This document shows, in pieces, positions 17,593 through 26,962 of a DNA stretch of 64,000 bases. Position 1 is the stretch's first letter; each line of letters begins with the position of its first letter. The notes under the pieces are model-generated. The model had not been told where the DNA came from. It saw only the letters and a program-made list of their open reading frames with translations, and did not search any database. The position numbers and the translations under genes were made by a program. The stretch comes from Rickettsiaceae bacterium H1. GTDB taxonomy: Bacteria > Pseudomonadota > Alphaproteobacteria > Rickettsiales > Anaplasmataceae. The DNA is taken from positions 312,435 to 376,434 of the forward strand of contig JACDQH010000001.1 in the NCBI GenBank assembly GCA_018101195.1. Direction: 5' to 3'.

Positions 17593-17666
17593 GCACCCTT
17601 AGCTCAGTTGGATAGAGCGTTTGACTACGGATCAAAAGGTCAGGGGTTCGAATCCTCTAGGGTGTA
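17593..17666 (+). tRNA. tRNA-Arg (anticodon ACG)
   Basis: A complete cloverleaf of 74 bases can be folded. The acceptor stem GCACCCT pairs with AGGGTGT (first pair G-U). The D arm is GCTC...GAGC, the anticodon stem TTTGA/TCAAA holds the loop CTACGGA, the variable loop has 5 bases, and the T arm AGGGG/CCTCT encloses TTCGAAT. The anticodon ACG reads CGN arginine codons after conversion of A34 to inosine. The discriminator base is A and CCA is not encoded. Confidence 0.95.
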
Positions 17667-17698
17667 CTTTTTATGCTTATATAACTTTTAATTCGCGA

Positions 17699-19165
17699 CT
17701 AAATAAGATTATTTATTATACTGCTTCCGGTCATTTCTTGCGGTTTTGGTATATTTAGTAATTGTAATATGGTGGGAGCGATATCGGATAATTGACCGTC
17801 ATTTAACGTTGCTTTTTTGTCACTCACGAAAATTAGCGGTACGGGATTGGTAGTGTGTGCGGTATGCTGAGATTTTGATAATTCGTCATACATAAATTCT
17901 GCATTTCCGTGATCAGCGGTAATTATAGTATCGATTTTATTTTTGATCGTAATCGGTATGATTTTGCTTAAACATTTGTCTATTGTTTCTATTGCTTGAA
18001 CGGTTTCTTTCATTTTTCCCGAATGAGCTACCATATCGGGATTTGCGTAATTTACCACTATTAAGTCGAATTGATTTTCATTAAGAACTTTTTCTAAAAC
18101 ATTGGTGATTTCGTAAGCTGACATTTCCGGTTTTAGATCGTAAGTTGCCACTTTAGGCGAAGGAATTAAAATTCTTTCTTCATTCGGATATTTTTTTTCA
18201 TTTCCTCCATTAAAAAAGAAGGTTACGTGAGCGTATTTTTCCGTTTCGGCAATTCTTAATTGTTTCATGTTATTTCGGGATACTAATTCTCCTAAAGTGT
18301 TATTGATTTTAATATTAGGTAAAATCGATTTTATTTTTAAATTTTTTGAATACTCGACCATTCCCAGTATTTCCGGTTTTATTTGATGAGAGAAATCATA
18401 ATTTCCAAACAATGCCGATAGAATTTGCCTTACTCGATCGGGTCTGAAATTGCATAATAATATTCCGTCACCGGTTTTTATTCCCGAGTAATAACCGATT
18501 ACTGTCGGCGGAATGAATTCGTCCGTAATATTTTGTTCGTAATAATAATTTATTGCTTCTTCTGCCGATCGGGATACTTTTTCATTATGTCCGTACATTA
18601 TTAGATCGTAAGCTTTTTTTGTTCGATCGAGGTTTTGATCTCGGTCCATTGCGTAATACCTGCCGCAAATAGTTGTTGATCGAAGGTTTTTTAGGTGATC
18701 GAGAGCTGATTTGGGCAATGTGTCCCTTCCGTCCAGAAAGCTATGTAGTACCATTTGAACATTATCTTTTTCCAACAGGGAGATCAAATATTTTATATGA
18801 TCGACGTGTGCATGTACTCCTCCCGGAGATAAAAGACCGAGAACATGGCATTTTCCATTATTTGTTTTTATTTTTTTAATAAAATCCGTATAATTTTTAT
18901 TGTTGCCGATGTTATCCAGTACTTTGTTGATACGAATTAACGAATGATCTATTATTCTTCCGCTTCCTATCGTCATATGGCCTACTTCCGAATTTCCCAT
19001 TTGTCCTTCGGGCAAACCCACCGCTCTTCCGCTAGTTAATATTTTGCAATGGGGATAAGACTTCATCAGGTGATTCCAGTAGGGAATATATGCCCGGCTT
19101 ATGGCATTGTATTTATTATTTGTACCGTAACCCCAACCGTCGAGTATACATAAAAGAGTGGGCAT
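17699..19165 (-). CDS. gpmI: 2,3-bisphosphoglycerate-independent phosphoglycerate mutase
   Basis: Interconverts 3- and 2-phosphoglycerate using two metal ions and a phosphoserine. The 488 residues include the metal-binding start CILDGWGYG, the catalytic serine in GQMGNSEVGHMTIG (about 55-68), the substrate loop HSFLDGRDTLP and GRYYAMDRDQNLDRTKKAYD, and the C-terminal metal site TADHGNAE with HTTNPVPLI. Its ATG overlaps the stop of the upstream ABC exporter gene (TAATG), so the two are probably translated from one message. Confidence 0.97.
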   Translation of the reverse strand: MPTLLCILDGWGYGTNNKYNAISRAYIPYWNHLMKSYPHCKILTSGRAVGLPEGQMGNSEVGHMTIGSGRIIDHSLIRINKVLDNIGNNKNYTDFIKKIKTNNGKCHVLGLLSPGGVHAHVDHIKYLISLLEKDNVQMVLHSFLDGRDTLPKSALDHLKNLRSTTICGRYYAMDRDQNLDRTKKAYDLIMYGHNEKVSRSAEEAINYYYEQNITDEFIPPTVIGYYSGIKTGDGILLCNFRPDRVRQILSALFGNYDFSHQIKPEILGMVEYSKNLKIKSILPNIKINNTLGELVSRNNMKQLRIAETEKYAHVTFFFNGGNEKKYPNEERILIPSPKVATYDLKPEMSAYEITNVLEKVLNENQFDLIVVNYANPDMVAHSGKMKETVQAIETIDKCLSKIIPITIKNKIDTIITADHGNAEFMYDELSKSQHTAHTTNPVPLIFVSDKKATLNDGQLSDIAPTILQLLNIPKPQEMTGSSIINNLI

Positions 19166-20895
19166 TAACTTATATTTTGTAAATTAATCAGCTTGGTATA
19201 AAAGACGTTTTTAGCAAATAATGTTTTATGGGTGCCCATATCTACTATTTTACCTTGGTTGATTACCATGATTTTATCGACATACTTTACTGTCGACAGC
19301 CTGTGAGTAATGATTATAGTGATAACGTTGTTTAACTTTTTTAGCGATTCTTGGATTAATCTTTCATTATCGGTGTCCAAAGACGAAGTGGCTTCATCGA
19401 GTAGTAATATTTTGGCATTTTTCAATATTGCTCGAGAGATTGCTATCCGTTGTTTTTGTCCTCCGGATAATTTTAATCCTTTTTCTCCTACGAATGATTC
19501 GAACTTATTTTCCAATTTATCGATGAATTCCATTGCATTGGCGTTTTTTGCCGCTTCTGTTACTTCTTCGTCGGTTGCTTCGGGCTTACCGAGAATTATA
19601 TTTTTCATAATGGTTGTGGAAAAAATGACCGGATCTTGCGGAACTATGGCAAATAATTTGCGTAAATCGCGGATTGTAAATTCCGTAATGTCGATTCCGT
19701 CGATTGTTATTCTGCCACTACTTATTTCGTGAAACCTTAACAATAACTCGATAATAGTACTTTTACCTGCGCCGGAAGGACCTACTATAGCAATTTTTTC
19801 TCCCGTATTTATAGTGAAAGACATATCGGAAATAGTCGGTATTTGTGTTTCCGGCGAGTAAGAAAACGTAACGTTGGAAAATTTTAGGTTTGTTATGTTT
19901 TTCGGTATCGAACGAGGAGATTTGTTTTCTATTAGGTTGGTGTTTGGTTCGAGAAATAATTCGTTTAACCGTTGAATAGCGGCAGCCGCTTGTTGTAATT
20001 CGGAGAATATTTCGCCTAATCGCGAGATGGAATTGGCGGCAAGCATTGCATAAAACATGAAAGCTGAGAGCTGGCCGTAAGTGATATTTCCGTTGATTAT
20101 GCCGTTATTACCTATCCAAAAAATAAACCCTACTACGCTTAAAACCGTAGTAACGATCAGTATTACTAATAAAGCTCTGGTGAATTCGTATTTAACGAAA
20201 CAATTCAACGTATAATTTACGTATTCTTTGAATTTAACCGCCGATTGTTTTTCATAAGTGAAGGCTTGTATCGTCTTGATCCCGTTTAGTGTTTCTTCAC
20301 TGTATGAAGCAATGTTAGCTATGCTGTCACGTGCTTTTTTCGATAACTTTCTTACTCTTTTTCCAAGTAACGAGATAAAAAGAATTACTGTCGGAATGGC
20401 AATGAAAGAATAAGCGCTTAATTTAGGGCTGGTATAAAGAAGCATAATTATACTTCCGAGTGTCATGACGAAATTTCTTAATGCGTTCGACAATGCACCG
20501 CTGATTATTATTTGTAAGGTTGCGGTATCCGAGATTAATGTCGATAATATGTCTCCTGTTCTTTTTTTTTCGTAAAATTTTTTGGGTAATTTAAGTAAAT
20601 GATTATAGCTATCTATCCTGATATTGGCTATTATCTTTTCCCCGGTATAGCTAATTAAACAAATGCGGGCAAAAATGGCTCCGTTCATTATCGCAATAAT
20701 TAATCCGGAGGCTAGAGCGATAGTTGAAAATGACGACCATTTGTCTCCCGTAAGTAATCCGTGATCGATAATATAACGAATTCCTTGTCCTAAGCTTAAG
20801 ACTGCAAGAGAAGAGATGATTATGGTAAGAAATATTGCGGCGATAAAAAACCTGTACGGTTTTATATAGTTATTTAACAAAGAACACTTACTCAC
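19165..20895 (-). CDS. ABC exporter, MsbA-like (fused membrane and ATPase domains)
   Basis: A half-transporter of 576 residues. Six membrane helices lie in about 1-310. The ATPase domain (about 335-576) has Walker [11 protein letters not shown], a Q-loop IVPQDPV, the signature [12 protein letters not shown], Walker [13 protein letters not shown] and the H-loop ITHRLS. It resembles the lipid or multidrug exporters of Rickettsiales (MsbA/LmrA type), and the substrate is not determined. The start appears to be GTG 20895, inside the last bases of fumC, and its stop overlaps the gpmI start. Confidence 0.9.
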   Translation of the reverse strand: MSKCSLLNNYIKPYRFFIAAIFLTIIISSLAVLSLGQGIRYIIDHGLLTGDKWSSFSTIALASGLIIAIMNGAIFARICLISYTGEKIIANIRIDSYNHLLKLPKKFYEKKRTGDILSTLISDTATLQIIISGALSNALRNFVMTLGSIIMLLYTSPKLSAYSFIAIPTVILFISLLGKRVRKLSKKARDSIANIASYSEETLNGIKTIQAFTYEKQSAVKFKEYVNYTLNCFVKYEFTRALLVILIVTTVLSVVGFIFWIGNNGIINGNITYGQLSAFMFYAMLAANSISRLGEIFSELQQAAAAIQRLNELFLEPNTNLIENKSPRSIPKNITNLKFSNVTFSYSPETQIPTISDMSFTINTGEKIAIVGPSGAGKSTIIELLLRFHEISSGRITIDGIDITEFTIRDLRKLFAIVPQDPVIFSTTIMKNIILGKPEATDEEVTEAAKNANAMEFIDKLENKFESFVGEKGLKLSGGQKQRIAISRAILKNAKILLLDEATSSLDTDNERLIQESLKKLNNVITIIITHRLSTVKYVDKIMVINQGKIVDMGTHKTLFAKNVFYTKLINLQNIS

Positions 20896-22279
20896 GAGAG
20901 GATAACATTTTTTCAGGTTGTATTATTTTATCGAATTCTTCGGAACTTAGCAATTGTAGCTTTAGTGCTGCTTCTTTTAGCGTTAAATCTTCTTTATAGG
21001 CAAGCTTGGCAATTTTTGCGGCATTATCGTATCCGATATGCTTATTAAGTGCCGTAACCAACATTAAAGAAGAATTTAAGTAAAATTTGATTTGCTTTTC
21101 ATTTGCTTTGATTCCAGTTACGCAATTTTTATTTAAACTGTTTATGCCGTCGCTAAGCAATGTTATCGATTGTAATACATTATATGCCATTACTGGTCTG
21201 AATACGTTTAAATCAAAATGACCGTTAGAACCTGCAATTGTTACCGTTACGTGATTTCCCATTACTTGAGTGCACAGCATGGTTACCGCTTCACACTGGG
21301 TAGGATTGATTTTGCCTGGCATTATTGATGAACCGGGTTCGTTTGCAGGTAGTGTAATCTCTCCGATACCGCATCTTGGTCCTGATCCAAGCAAGCGAAT
21401 GTCGTTTGCTATTTTCATTAAACTTACGGCTATCGTATTAAGTGCTCCGCTTAATTCAACTAATTCGTCGTGTGCGGCTAGCGATGCAAACTTATTTTTC
21501 GCTGTGACAAAAGGTAATTTTGTTATTTCAGCAATTTCGTTGGCAAACATTTTGGCAAATTGGGGGTGAGAATTTATACCGGTCCCTACTGCTGTGCCTC
21601 CCTGAGCTAGCTCGTATATACTTTTTACCGATTTTACTCTTTCAATTCCTTTTTTTATTTGTTCTGTGTATCCGGAAAATTCCTGCCCTAATGTTATCGG
21701 AGTTGCGTCTTGCAAATGCGTTCTACCGATTTTAATTATATTTTTAAATTCGTTCGCTTTTTCTTGTAACGAATTGTGAAAGTTTTCTAATGTAGACAAG
21801 AGCGAGTTGTTTACTTCTAATGCCGTTGCAATGTTGATTGCTGTAGGAAACGTATCGTTGGAAGATTGTCCCATATTAACGTGATCGTTGGGGTGAACAG
21901 GTGTTTTACTGCCTATTTTTCCGCCTAATTTTTCAATTGCCAAGTTAGCTATTACTTCGTTGACATTCATATTGCTTTGCGTTCCTGAACCTGTTTGCCA
22001 AACCGATAGCGGAAATTCGTCATTTAGTTTACCTTCTATAATTTTGTTAGCAGCCCATCTTATGGCTTCACTCAGGTTGCTCTCGAGCAACCCCAATTCT
22101 TGATTTGTTTTAGCAGCGGCAAATTTTATTGTTGCCAATGCTTTTATTAATTGAATGGGAATTTTTTCATTGCTTATACTGAAATTTTCCAACGACCTTT
22201 GTGTTTGGGATCCCCAAAGCTTAGAGATTGGAACTTTTTTTTCTCCCATCGAATCGAATTCGACTCTGGTTTCAGGCAT
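20888..22279 (-). CDS. fumC: Class II fumarate hydratase
   Basis: Reversible hydration of fumarate to malate in the TCA cycle, as an oxygen-stable homotetramer. The start is set at ATG 22279 ([17 protein letters not shown]), giving 463 residues. An in-frame ATG at 22336 adds 19 atypical residues. Diagnostic segments are [54 protein letters not shown] and the SS loop [15 protein letters not shown]. Its 3' end overlaps the start of the ABC exporter by 8 bases. Confidence 0.97.
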   Translation of the reverse strand: MPETRVEFDSMGEKKVPISKLWGSQTQRSLENFSISNEKIPIQLIKALATIKFAAAKTNQELGLLESNLSEAIRWAANKIIEGKLNDEFPLSVWQTGSGTQSNMNVNEVIANLAIEKLGGKIGSKTPVHPNDHVNMGQSSNDTFPTAINIATALEVNNSLLSTLENFHNSLQEKANEFKNIIKIGRTHLQDATPITLGQEFSGYTEQIKKGIERVKSVKSIYELAQGGTAVGTGINSHPQFAKMFANEIAEITKLPFVTAKNKFASLAAHDELVELSGALNTIAVSLMKIANDIRLLGSGPRCGIGEITLPANEPGSSIMPGKINPTQCEAVTMLCTQVMGNHVTVTIAGSNGHFDLNVFRPVMAYNVLQSITLLSDGINSLNKNCVTGIKANEKQIKFYLNSSLMLVTALNKHIGYDNAAKIAKLAYKEDLTLKEAALKLQLLSSEEFDKIIQPEKMLSSRE

Positions 22280-22397
22280 AATTAAATAAATATGATGCGA
22301 ACAAACAAAAGTTATAAAATCGATGAAAAAATGCAAGATACAGCTTGCGATATTAGAATAATTTTTTTAGAATAAGAAAAAATAAACCTATTTACTT

Positions 22398-22742
22398 GTG
22401 TATAAATACGAATATAGTTTCATAGCTCATCAAGGTCTTTCCGATAATGAAGTTACGAGGTTAATGGGAAACCTTTGTTCTACTTTGGAAACTGGCGGAG
22501 CTAAAATATTAAAGCAAGAATATTGGGGACTTTTAGATCTTGCATATAAAATTAATAAGCAAGAAAAAGGTCATTATTTTATGTTGTGCATAGAATCGGA
22601 TAGCGGCAATTTATCCGATTTCAAGAAAAAATTAAAATTGAACGACTTAGTGATGCGTTATTTGGAATTAAGAAGAGATGAGATTGTCGAAGGTGATTCT
22701 CCTATGATGAAAGTAGAAGGTGAAAATGATGAGAAAGAATAG
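22398..22742 (+). CDS. rpsF: 30S ribosomal protein S6
   Basis: Platform protein of the 30S subunit that pairs with S18. It has 114 residues and appears to start at GTG 22398 ([21 protein letters not shown]). Typical features are [21 protein letters not shown] and the ending LRRDEI. It is first in a ribosomal cluster with rpsR and rplI, the usual alphaproteobacterial order. Confidence 0.96.
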   Translation: MYKYEYSFIAHQGLSDNEVTRLMGNLCSTLETGGAKILKQEYWGLLDLAYKINKQEKGHYFMLCIESDSGNLSDFKKKLKLNDLVMRYLELRRDEIVEGDSPMMKVEGENDEKE

Positions 22743-23001
22743 AAATGATAATGCTAGAAATACTCATTCTATGCTGTTTTCTATGCAACATTCTTTTCAA
22801 GATAAAAAACCTTGTCCTCTTTGTAGGTATGAAAAGCTTTCGATAGATTACAAAGATGTTTCTTTATTAAAAACTTTTATTTCCGACGGAGGTAGAATGT
22901 TACCCCGAAGGTTAACTCAGGTATGTGCGAAACATCAGCGTATACTTGTAAAAGCGATAAAAAGAGCCAGATTTATGGCTTTAATTCCTTTTTGCGATTA
23001 A
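22726..23001 (+). CDS. rpsR: 30S ribosomal protein S18
   Basis: Binds S6 on the 30S platform. The core reads [19 protein letters not shown], then [31 protein letters not shown]. Both a CxxC pair and the basic helix are clear. Three in-frame starts lie close together (GTG 22720, ATG 22726, ATG 22729). AGAAGG at 22715-22720 favours one of the two ATGs. The gene overlaps the end of rpsF by about 17 bases, which suggests coupled synthesis of the two partners. Confidence 0.95.
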   Translation: MMRKNRNDNARNTHSMLFSMQHSFQDKKPCPLCRYEKLSIDYKDVSLLKTFISDGGRMLPRRLTQVCAKHQRILVKAIKRARFMALIPFCD

Positions 23002-23006
23002 TTATT

Positions 23007-23468
23007 ATGTTTGTTATTTTACAAGAAAATATTAAAAAATTAGGTATAAAAGGCGCCGTAGTAAAAGTGAAGGGCGGTTATGGCCGTAATTATCTTTTGC
23101 CGGAGAAAAAAGCAATTATGGCTACCAAAGAGAACTTAGCAGAATTAGAGAAAAATAAAGCAAAATTGGAAAAAGAAAATGCTAAAGAATTAGATAGTGC
23201 AAAAAAAATAGCTGAATCGATACGAGATGTTTCACTATCGATCTCCTGTAAGGCAAATACTACGGACGGTAAATTATTCGGTTCTATCACTTCTCGAGAT
23301 ATCGTTAAAGAATTGGAAAAACTAAAAGTAAAAATTTCTTCGAAAGATGTTTTCTTACCTCAAATTAAGTATATTGGGGATTATGTTGTTCAAGTTATGC
23401 TTCATCCGGAAATCGTCCTAAAACTACCTTTATTGGTTAAACATATCGAAAATGATACCAAGGTATAG
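23007..23468 (+). CDS. rplI: 50S ribosomal protein L9
   Basis: L9 binds domain V of 23S rRNA through its N-terminal lobe. The start is ATG 23007 (MFVILQENIKKLGIKGAVVK), six bases after the rpsR stop. A longer open frame from 22923 is only the shadow of rpsR. The 153 residues show KVKGGYGRNYLLPEKKA, the long connecting helix (LEKNKAKLEKENAKELDSAK) and the C-terminal lobe with GKLFGSITSRDI. Its 3' end overlaps purB by 17 bases. Confidence 0.96.
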   Translation: MFVILQENIKKLGIKGAVVKVKGGYGRNYLLPEKKAIMATKENLAELEKNKAKLEKENAKELDSAKKIAESIRDVSLSISCKANTTDGKLFGSITSRDIVKELEKLKVKISSKDVFLPQIKYIGDYVVQVMLHPEIVLKLPLLVKHIENDTKV

Positions 23469-24741
23469 CTGTTCTTCTTTAACTAAAGTTTGGGATGAGA
23501 GTAACAAGCTTGCCATATGGCTGGAAATAGAGCTTTTAGCATGTGAAGCACAAGCTAAACTGGGAAATATTTCTTACGATTCTTTGGAAAAAATTAAGCG
23601 TGATAGCAGCTTTGATTTAAAAAGAATAGCTGAAATAGAGAATGTTACCAAGCATGACGTGATTGCTTTTTTGACTAATATTTCCGAACATGTCGGTCCC
23701 GATGGACGCTTGATTCATTATGGCATGACCAGTTCTGACATTTTGGACACTTGTTTATCGGTGCAGCTTGTTCGTTCGGTGGAAGTATTATTGGACGATA
23801 TACGAGATTTATTGGAAATTTTAAAAAAAAAAGCGAAAGAAACAAAACACATAACATGTATAGGTCGTAGTCACGGCATACATGCCGAGCCAATGTCTTT
23901 TGGATTAAAATTTGCGAGATTTTACAGCGAGTTTAAACGTAATTACGATAGGTTGCTAAATGCAAAGTCGGAAATTGCCATGTGTGCCATATCGGGCCCG
24001 GTAGGTAATTTCAGTAATATAGATCCTTTTGTTGAAAAATATGTTGCCAATGCTATGGGTTTGGCTATTGAACCGATATCGACTCAAGTTATACCTCGGG
24101 ATCGCCATGCTATGTTGTTTGCTGTTTTTGCAATTATTGCTGGTTCCATCGAAAATGTTGCGACCGAAATACGCAATCTGCAAAAAACGGAAGTTAGAGA
24201 AGTAGAAGAGTTTTTTTCTGGCGGGCAAAAAGGTAGTTCTTCAATGCCACATAAAAAAAACCCTATTTTTAGTGAAAATTTAACTGGGCTTGCACGAATA
24301 ATACGCAGCTATTCCATTCCCGCTTTTGAAAATGTTGCGCTTTGGCACGAGCGTGATATTTCACATTCTTCCGTGGAAAGATTTATTGCTCCTGATGCTT
24401 GTATAACGTTGGATTTTGCATTAAATAGGCTTTGCGAGTTAGTAAAAAATTTGGTTATTTACCCTGAGAACATCAATAAGAATTTGCATCGATTACAAGG
24501 CTTATTCTTTTCACAAAAAGTGTTACTGTACTTAATAAAACAAGGTTTAAGCAGGGAAGATGCTTATAAAATAGTTCAAGGAAACGCTATGAAAGCTTGG
24601 GATGAAAAAGTTGATTTTATCGATGCCTTAAAGCAGGATGAAAAATTGCAAAAATATCAGGCAGAATTAGATAATTTGCTAGATATCAATTCTTATAATA
24701 TACACTTGGACGAAATTTTTACTCGTGTGTTTAATTTATGA
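23452..24741 (+). CDS. purB: Adenylosuccinate lyase
   Basis: Cleaves adenylosuccinate and SAICAR in purine synthesis. At 429 residues, it has MIPRYSCSSLTKVWDESNKL at the start, HYGMTSSDILDT, CIGRSHGIHAEPMSFGLK, and the signature loop GSSSMPHKKNPIFSENLTGL. It begins inside the end of rplI and ends in an ATGA overlap with the cytochrome c gene, so the run rpsF to cytochrome c is probably one operon. Keeping purB distinguishes this genome from Rickettsia, which lacks purine synthesis. Whether the rest of the pathway exists cannot be seen here. Confidence 0.96.
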   Translation: MIPRYSCSSLTKVWDESNKLAIWLEIELLACEAQAKLGNISYDSLEKIKRDSSFDLKRIAEIENVTKHDVIAFLTNISEHVGPDGRLIHYGMTSSDILDTCLSVQLVRSVEVLLDDIRDLLEILKKKAKETKHITCIGRSHGIHAEPMSFGLKFARFYSEFKRNYDRLLNAKSEIAMCAISGPVGNFSNIDPFVEKYVANAMGLAIEPISTQVIPRDRHAMLFAVFAIIAGSIENVATEIRNLQKTEVREVEEFFSGGQKGSSSMPHKKNPIFSENLTGLARIIRSYSIPAFENVALWHERDISHSSVERFIAPDACITLDFALNRLCELVKNLVIYPENINKNLHRLQGLFFSQKVLLYLIKQGLSREDAYKIVQGNAMKAWDEKVDFIDALKQDEKLQKYQAELDNLLDINSYNIHLDEIFTRVFNL

Positions 24742-25331
24742 AAGACTTAGAATTAAATAAAATATTTGCTTCTATATTATTTGTGTCGGTAGTGATGGTC
24801 GGGATCGGAGTAATAGTCGATGCATTGTATAAACCGTCAAAAGTTATGCAGCGTGGTTTTCAAGTAGAGGTATCGGAAAATATTGCAGGCAGCACTAAAA
24901 AGGAAGAGATGTTAAATATACCTGCATTGCTTGCTAGTGCAAGTATGGAAAAAGGTAAAGTTATAAGTAAAAAATGTATTGCTTGCCATAGTTTCGATAA
25001 AGGCGGAGCTAATAAAGTGGGTCCGAATTTATGGGGTATAGTGGGTAATAAAAAGGCACGTTTGGGTAGTAATTTTAATTATTCGCAAGCTATACTGAAA
25101 CAAGGAGGAGATTGGGGATACGACGAATTATTTCATTTTTTACGAAAGCCGCAGAAATATATTTCGGGTACGAAGATGGCTTTTGCCGGTATATCGAAAC
25201 CGGAGCAAATTGCAGATGTAATAGTTTATTTAAATAGTATGAGTGATAATTCGCTTTCTTTACCTCAGGTGAAATTAGAAATTAATGATAAAAAAGAGGA
25301 AGAAAAAAATTCACATACGGATAAAAAATAA
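24738..25331 (+). CDS. Membrane-anchored cytochrome c (CycM-like)
   Basis: Electron carrier between the bc1 complex and a terminal oxidase, tethered to the inner membrane. The 197-residue protein starts with an uncleaved membrane helix (about 8-30). A linker is followed by one haem site C80-I-A-C83-H84. The class I cytochrome c features GPNLWGIVGNKKARLG and the axial Met region GTKMAFAGI come next. The tail (about 170-197) is charged and Lys/Glu rich. The start overlaps the purB stop (ATGA). Confidence 0.9.
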   Translation: MKDLELNKIFASILFVSVVMVGIGVIVDALYKPSKVMQRGFQVEVSENIAGSTKKEEMLNIPALLASASMEKGKVISKKCIACHSFDKGGANKVGPNLWGIVGNKKARLGSNFNYSQAILKQGGDWGYDELFHFLRKPQKYISGTKMAFAGISKPEQIADVIVYLNSMSDNSLSLPQVKLEINDKKEEEKNSHTDKK

Positions 25332-25353
25332 ATCAAATAGTATAAAAATTTTT

Positions 25354-25376
25354 TATAATTTTCCTATCATAGGAAA
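25354..25376 (+). promoter_or_regulatory. TATAAT box abutting a 17-base palindrome
   Basis: TATAAT (25354-25359) is followed directly by TTTCCTAT-C-ATAGGAAA (25360-25376), a perfect 8-base inverted repeat with a single central base. The tight centre favours a dimeric protein-binding site over an RNA hairpin. Lying just after a -10 box and 41 bases before ATG 25417, it is placed like a repressor operator for the hydrolase gene. No clear -35 box. Confidence 0.4.
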
Positions 25377-25416
25377 GTAAGTTAACAATTAAAGAAAATC
25401 AAATTTAGGAGAAGTA

Positions 25417-26142
25417 ATGAAATATCATCAAGGTTTGGCTTATGAACAAGTTAGTGGGATTAGAGGGTCGGTAATTTTTTGTGGAGGGTTTGCTTCTAGT
25501 ATGTATGGCAGAAAAGCAAGTGCATTGCATGAATTTTGTAAAAAGCACGATATTTCCTTTACTCGATTTGATTATTCCGGTCACGGTAATTCAAAAGGAG
25601 AATTCCATAATGGTAATATCGGTAAATGGCTTGAAGATGGCTTGAACATATTATGTAATTTAACGGACGGCAAACAAATTGTGATAGGTTCGAGTATGGG
25701 CGGTTGGATAATGCTTTTAATGGCATTAAAACATCCGGAACGTATTAAAAGCCTTATTGGTATTGCAACTGCTCCTGATTTTACGCAAGATCTTTCTAGC
25801 ACTTTTTCTGTTGAACAACAAAAGGAGATAACATCGCACGGTTATACTCGTATTCCTTCTTCTGTAAATGATAACCCTTATTTTATTACTCGAGATTTAA
25901 TTCTTGATGGTGAAAGGAATTTTGTTTTGAATCAAAGCGTTATTGCGATTAACGTACCGGTAGTCTTGTTGCATGGAATGAATGATCATGTTGTTCCTTA
26001 TACTAAGTCTTTAGAGTTAGCAAAAAAGTTACAATCATCTGAAGTATCAGTAGAATTATTAAAAAGTAGCGATCATTCTATGAGTGACGAAAAATCCCTT
26101 TCTGCATTGTATAAAAACATATTGAATTTTACCGAAAACTAG
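25417..26142 (+). CDS. Alpha/beta hydrolase
   Basis: A serine hydrolase of 241 residues, substrate unknown. The fold markers are an early strand (GSVIFCGGFASSMYG), the nucleophile elbow GSSMGGW (about 92-98), the acid in LLHGMNDHVVPY (about 188-199) and the histidine in SSDHSMSD (about 218-225). It resembles small esterases or peptidases of the prolyl-oligopeptidase-like group found in alphaproteobacteria. It is preceded by AGGAG at a good distance, an unusually strong ribosome site for this sequence, and by a promoter-palindrome element. Its last 14 bases overlap the end of the convergent gene. Confidence 0.85.
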   Translation: MKYHQGLAYEQVSGIRGSVIFCGGFASSMYGRKASALHEFCKKHDISFTRFDYSGHGNSKGEFHNGNIGKWLEDGLNILCNLTDGKQIVIGSSMGGWIMLLMALKHPERIKSLIGIATAPDFTQDLSSTFSVEQQKEITSHGYTRIPSSVNDNPYFITRDLILDGERNFVLNQSVIAINVPVVLLHGMNDHVVPYTKSLELAKKLQSSEVSVELLKSSDHSMSDEKSLSALYKNILNFTEN

Positions 26143-26914
26143 CAGTTTTTTGTGAGATGATTTTTATCATCCTTGTTTTCAATTGTGTTTTTTGTTGTTC
26201 TTGTTTTATTGTTTGGTCTAAATGTTGTTTTGGCTTATAAAATGCATCGACACAAAATGCAACTGTAAAAATAGTAGTACCGATAATGCGTATAAGTAGC
26301 GCGATGTTTACTTGCGATTTTGTTTTATAAAACGAATCGATTGTTTTACCTACTAAATTAATTGTTGCACAGAGGAGCATAACCGATGCCAGTAATACTT
26401 TTCGCTTATTTTGATTCGTATCATTTGTTTTTTCATTTTTGTCTTGTTTAAGTCGATTTGCTAATGTTATAGAAGTTGCAGTAACAAATAATGCTGTTCC
26501 TATTAAATCTATAACTTGATTAGCATTAATAAGAGCTGGATTTTTATTAAAAAAGCTTGGCATTGTGGCTATAATAAGCATAACAAATTGTGCGACAAAA
26601 CATATGCCAGAGCCTGCAATACTAACGTACTGCTCTTGCTTTGAAGGTGATGGTAATTGTTTGTTTTCTTTTATTTGATAATCGCTTTTTGTTTGTTCTT
26701 CAGTTATGTTTTTTTCTTCTTTTTTGTCGGGTAGAATTTCAATTATACCAAGTGCAAAAAATGTAAAAGTAATTAGTAATGCTACTGCTTCAATTACAAT
26801 ACTATTTATTTTTTTATTTAGTATTTTTTCAAAAAAAACAACTAACCAAAGTGAAATTAACGTCGTCAAAGTTAATAAAATTACTAAGTTTTTAACAAGA
26901 TTTTTTTTATTCAT
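26129..26914 (-). CDS. Six-helix membrane protein, unknown
   Basis: A 261-residue integral membrane protein with about six hydrophobic segments in three pairs (near 10-28, 40-60, 98-118, 135-155, 170-190 and 205-225). The loops are Lys/Gln/Asn-rich, with KKEEKNITEEQTKSDYQ between the second and third segments. I recognise no family. The paired-helix arrangement resembles other lineage-specific proteins in this window. It is convergent with the hydrolase gene and overlaps it by 14 bases. Confidence 0.6.
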   Translation of the reverse strand: MNKKNLVKNLVILLTLTTLISLWLVVFFEKILNKKINSIVIEAVALLITFTFFALGIIEILPDKKEEKNITEEQTKSDYQIKENKQLPSPSKQEQYVSIAGSGICFVAQFVMLIIATMPSFFNKNPALINANQVIDLIGTALFVTATSITLANRLKQDKNEKTNDTNQNKRKVLLASVMLLCATINLVGKTIDSFYKTKSQVNIALLIRIIGTTIFTVAFCVDAFYKPKQHLDQTIKQEQQKTQLKTRMIKIISQKTASFR

Positions 26915-26962
26915 AGAAATAATAATACGCCAAATATTTTGTTTTTTTATTAAGTATCTGGA

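Noticed and set aside
19310..19732. 140-codon open frame on the plus strand inside the ABC exporter gene
   Set aside because: Antisense shadow of the conserved ATPase domain.
22923..23006. N-terminal extension of rplI
   Set aside because: The extra 28 codons lie over rpsR in another frame. L9 proteins start with the MxVILxE pattern found at 23007.
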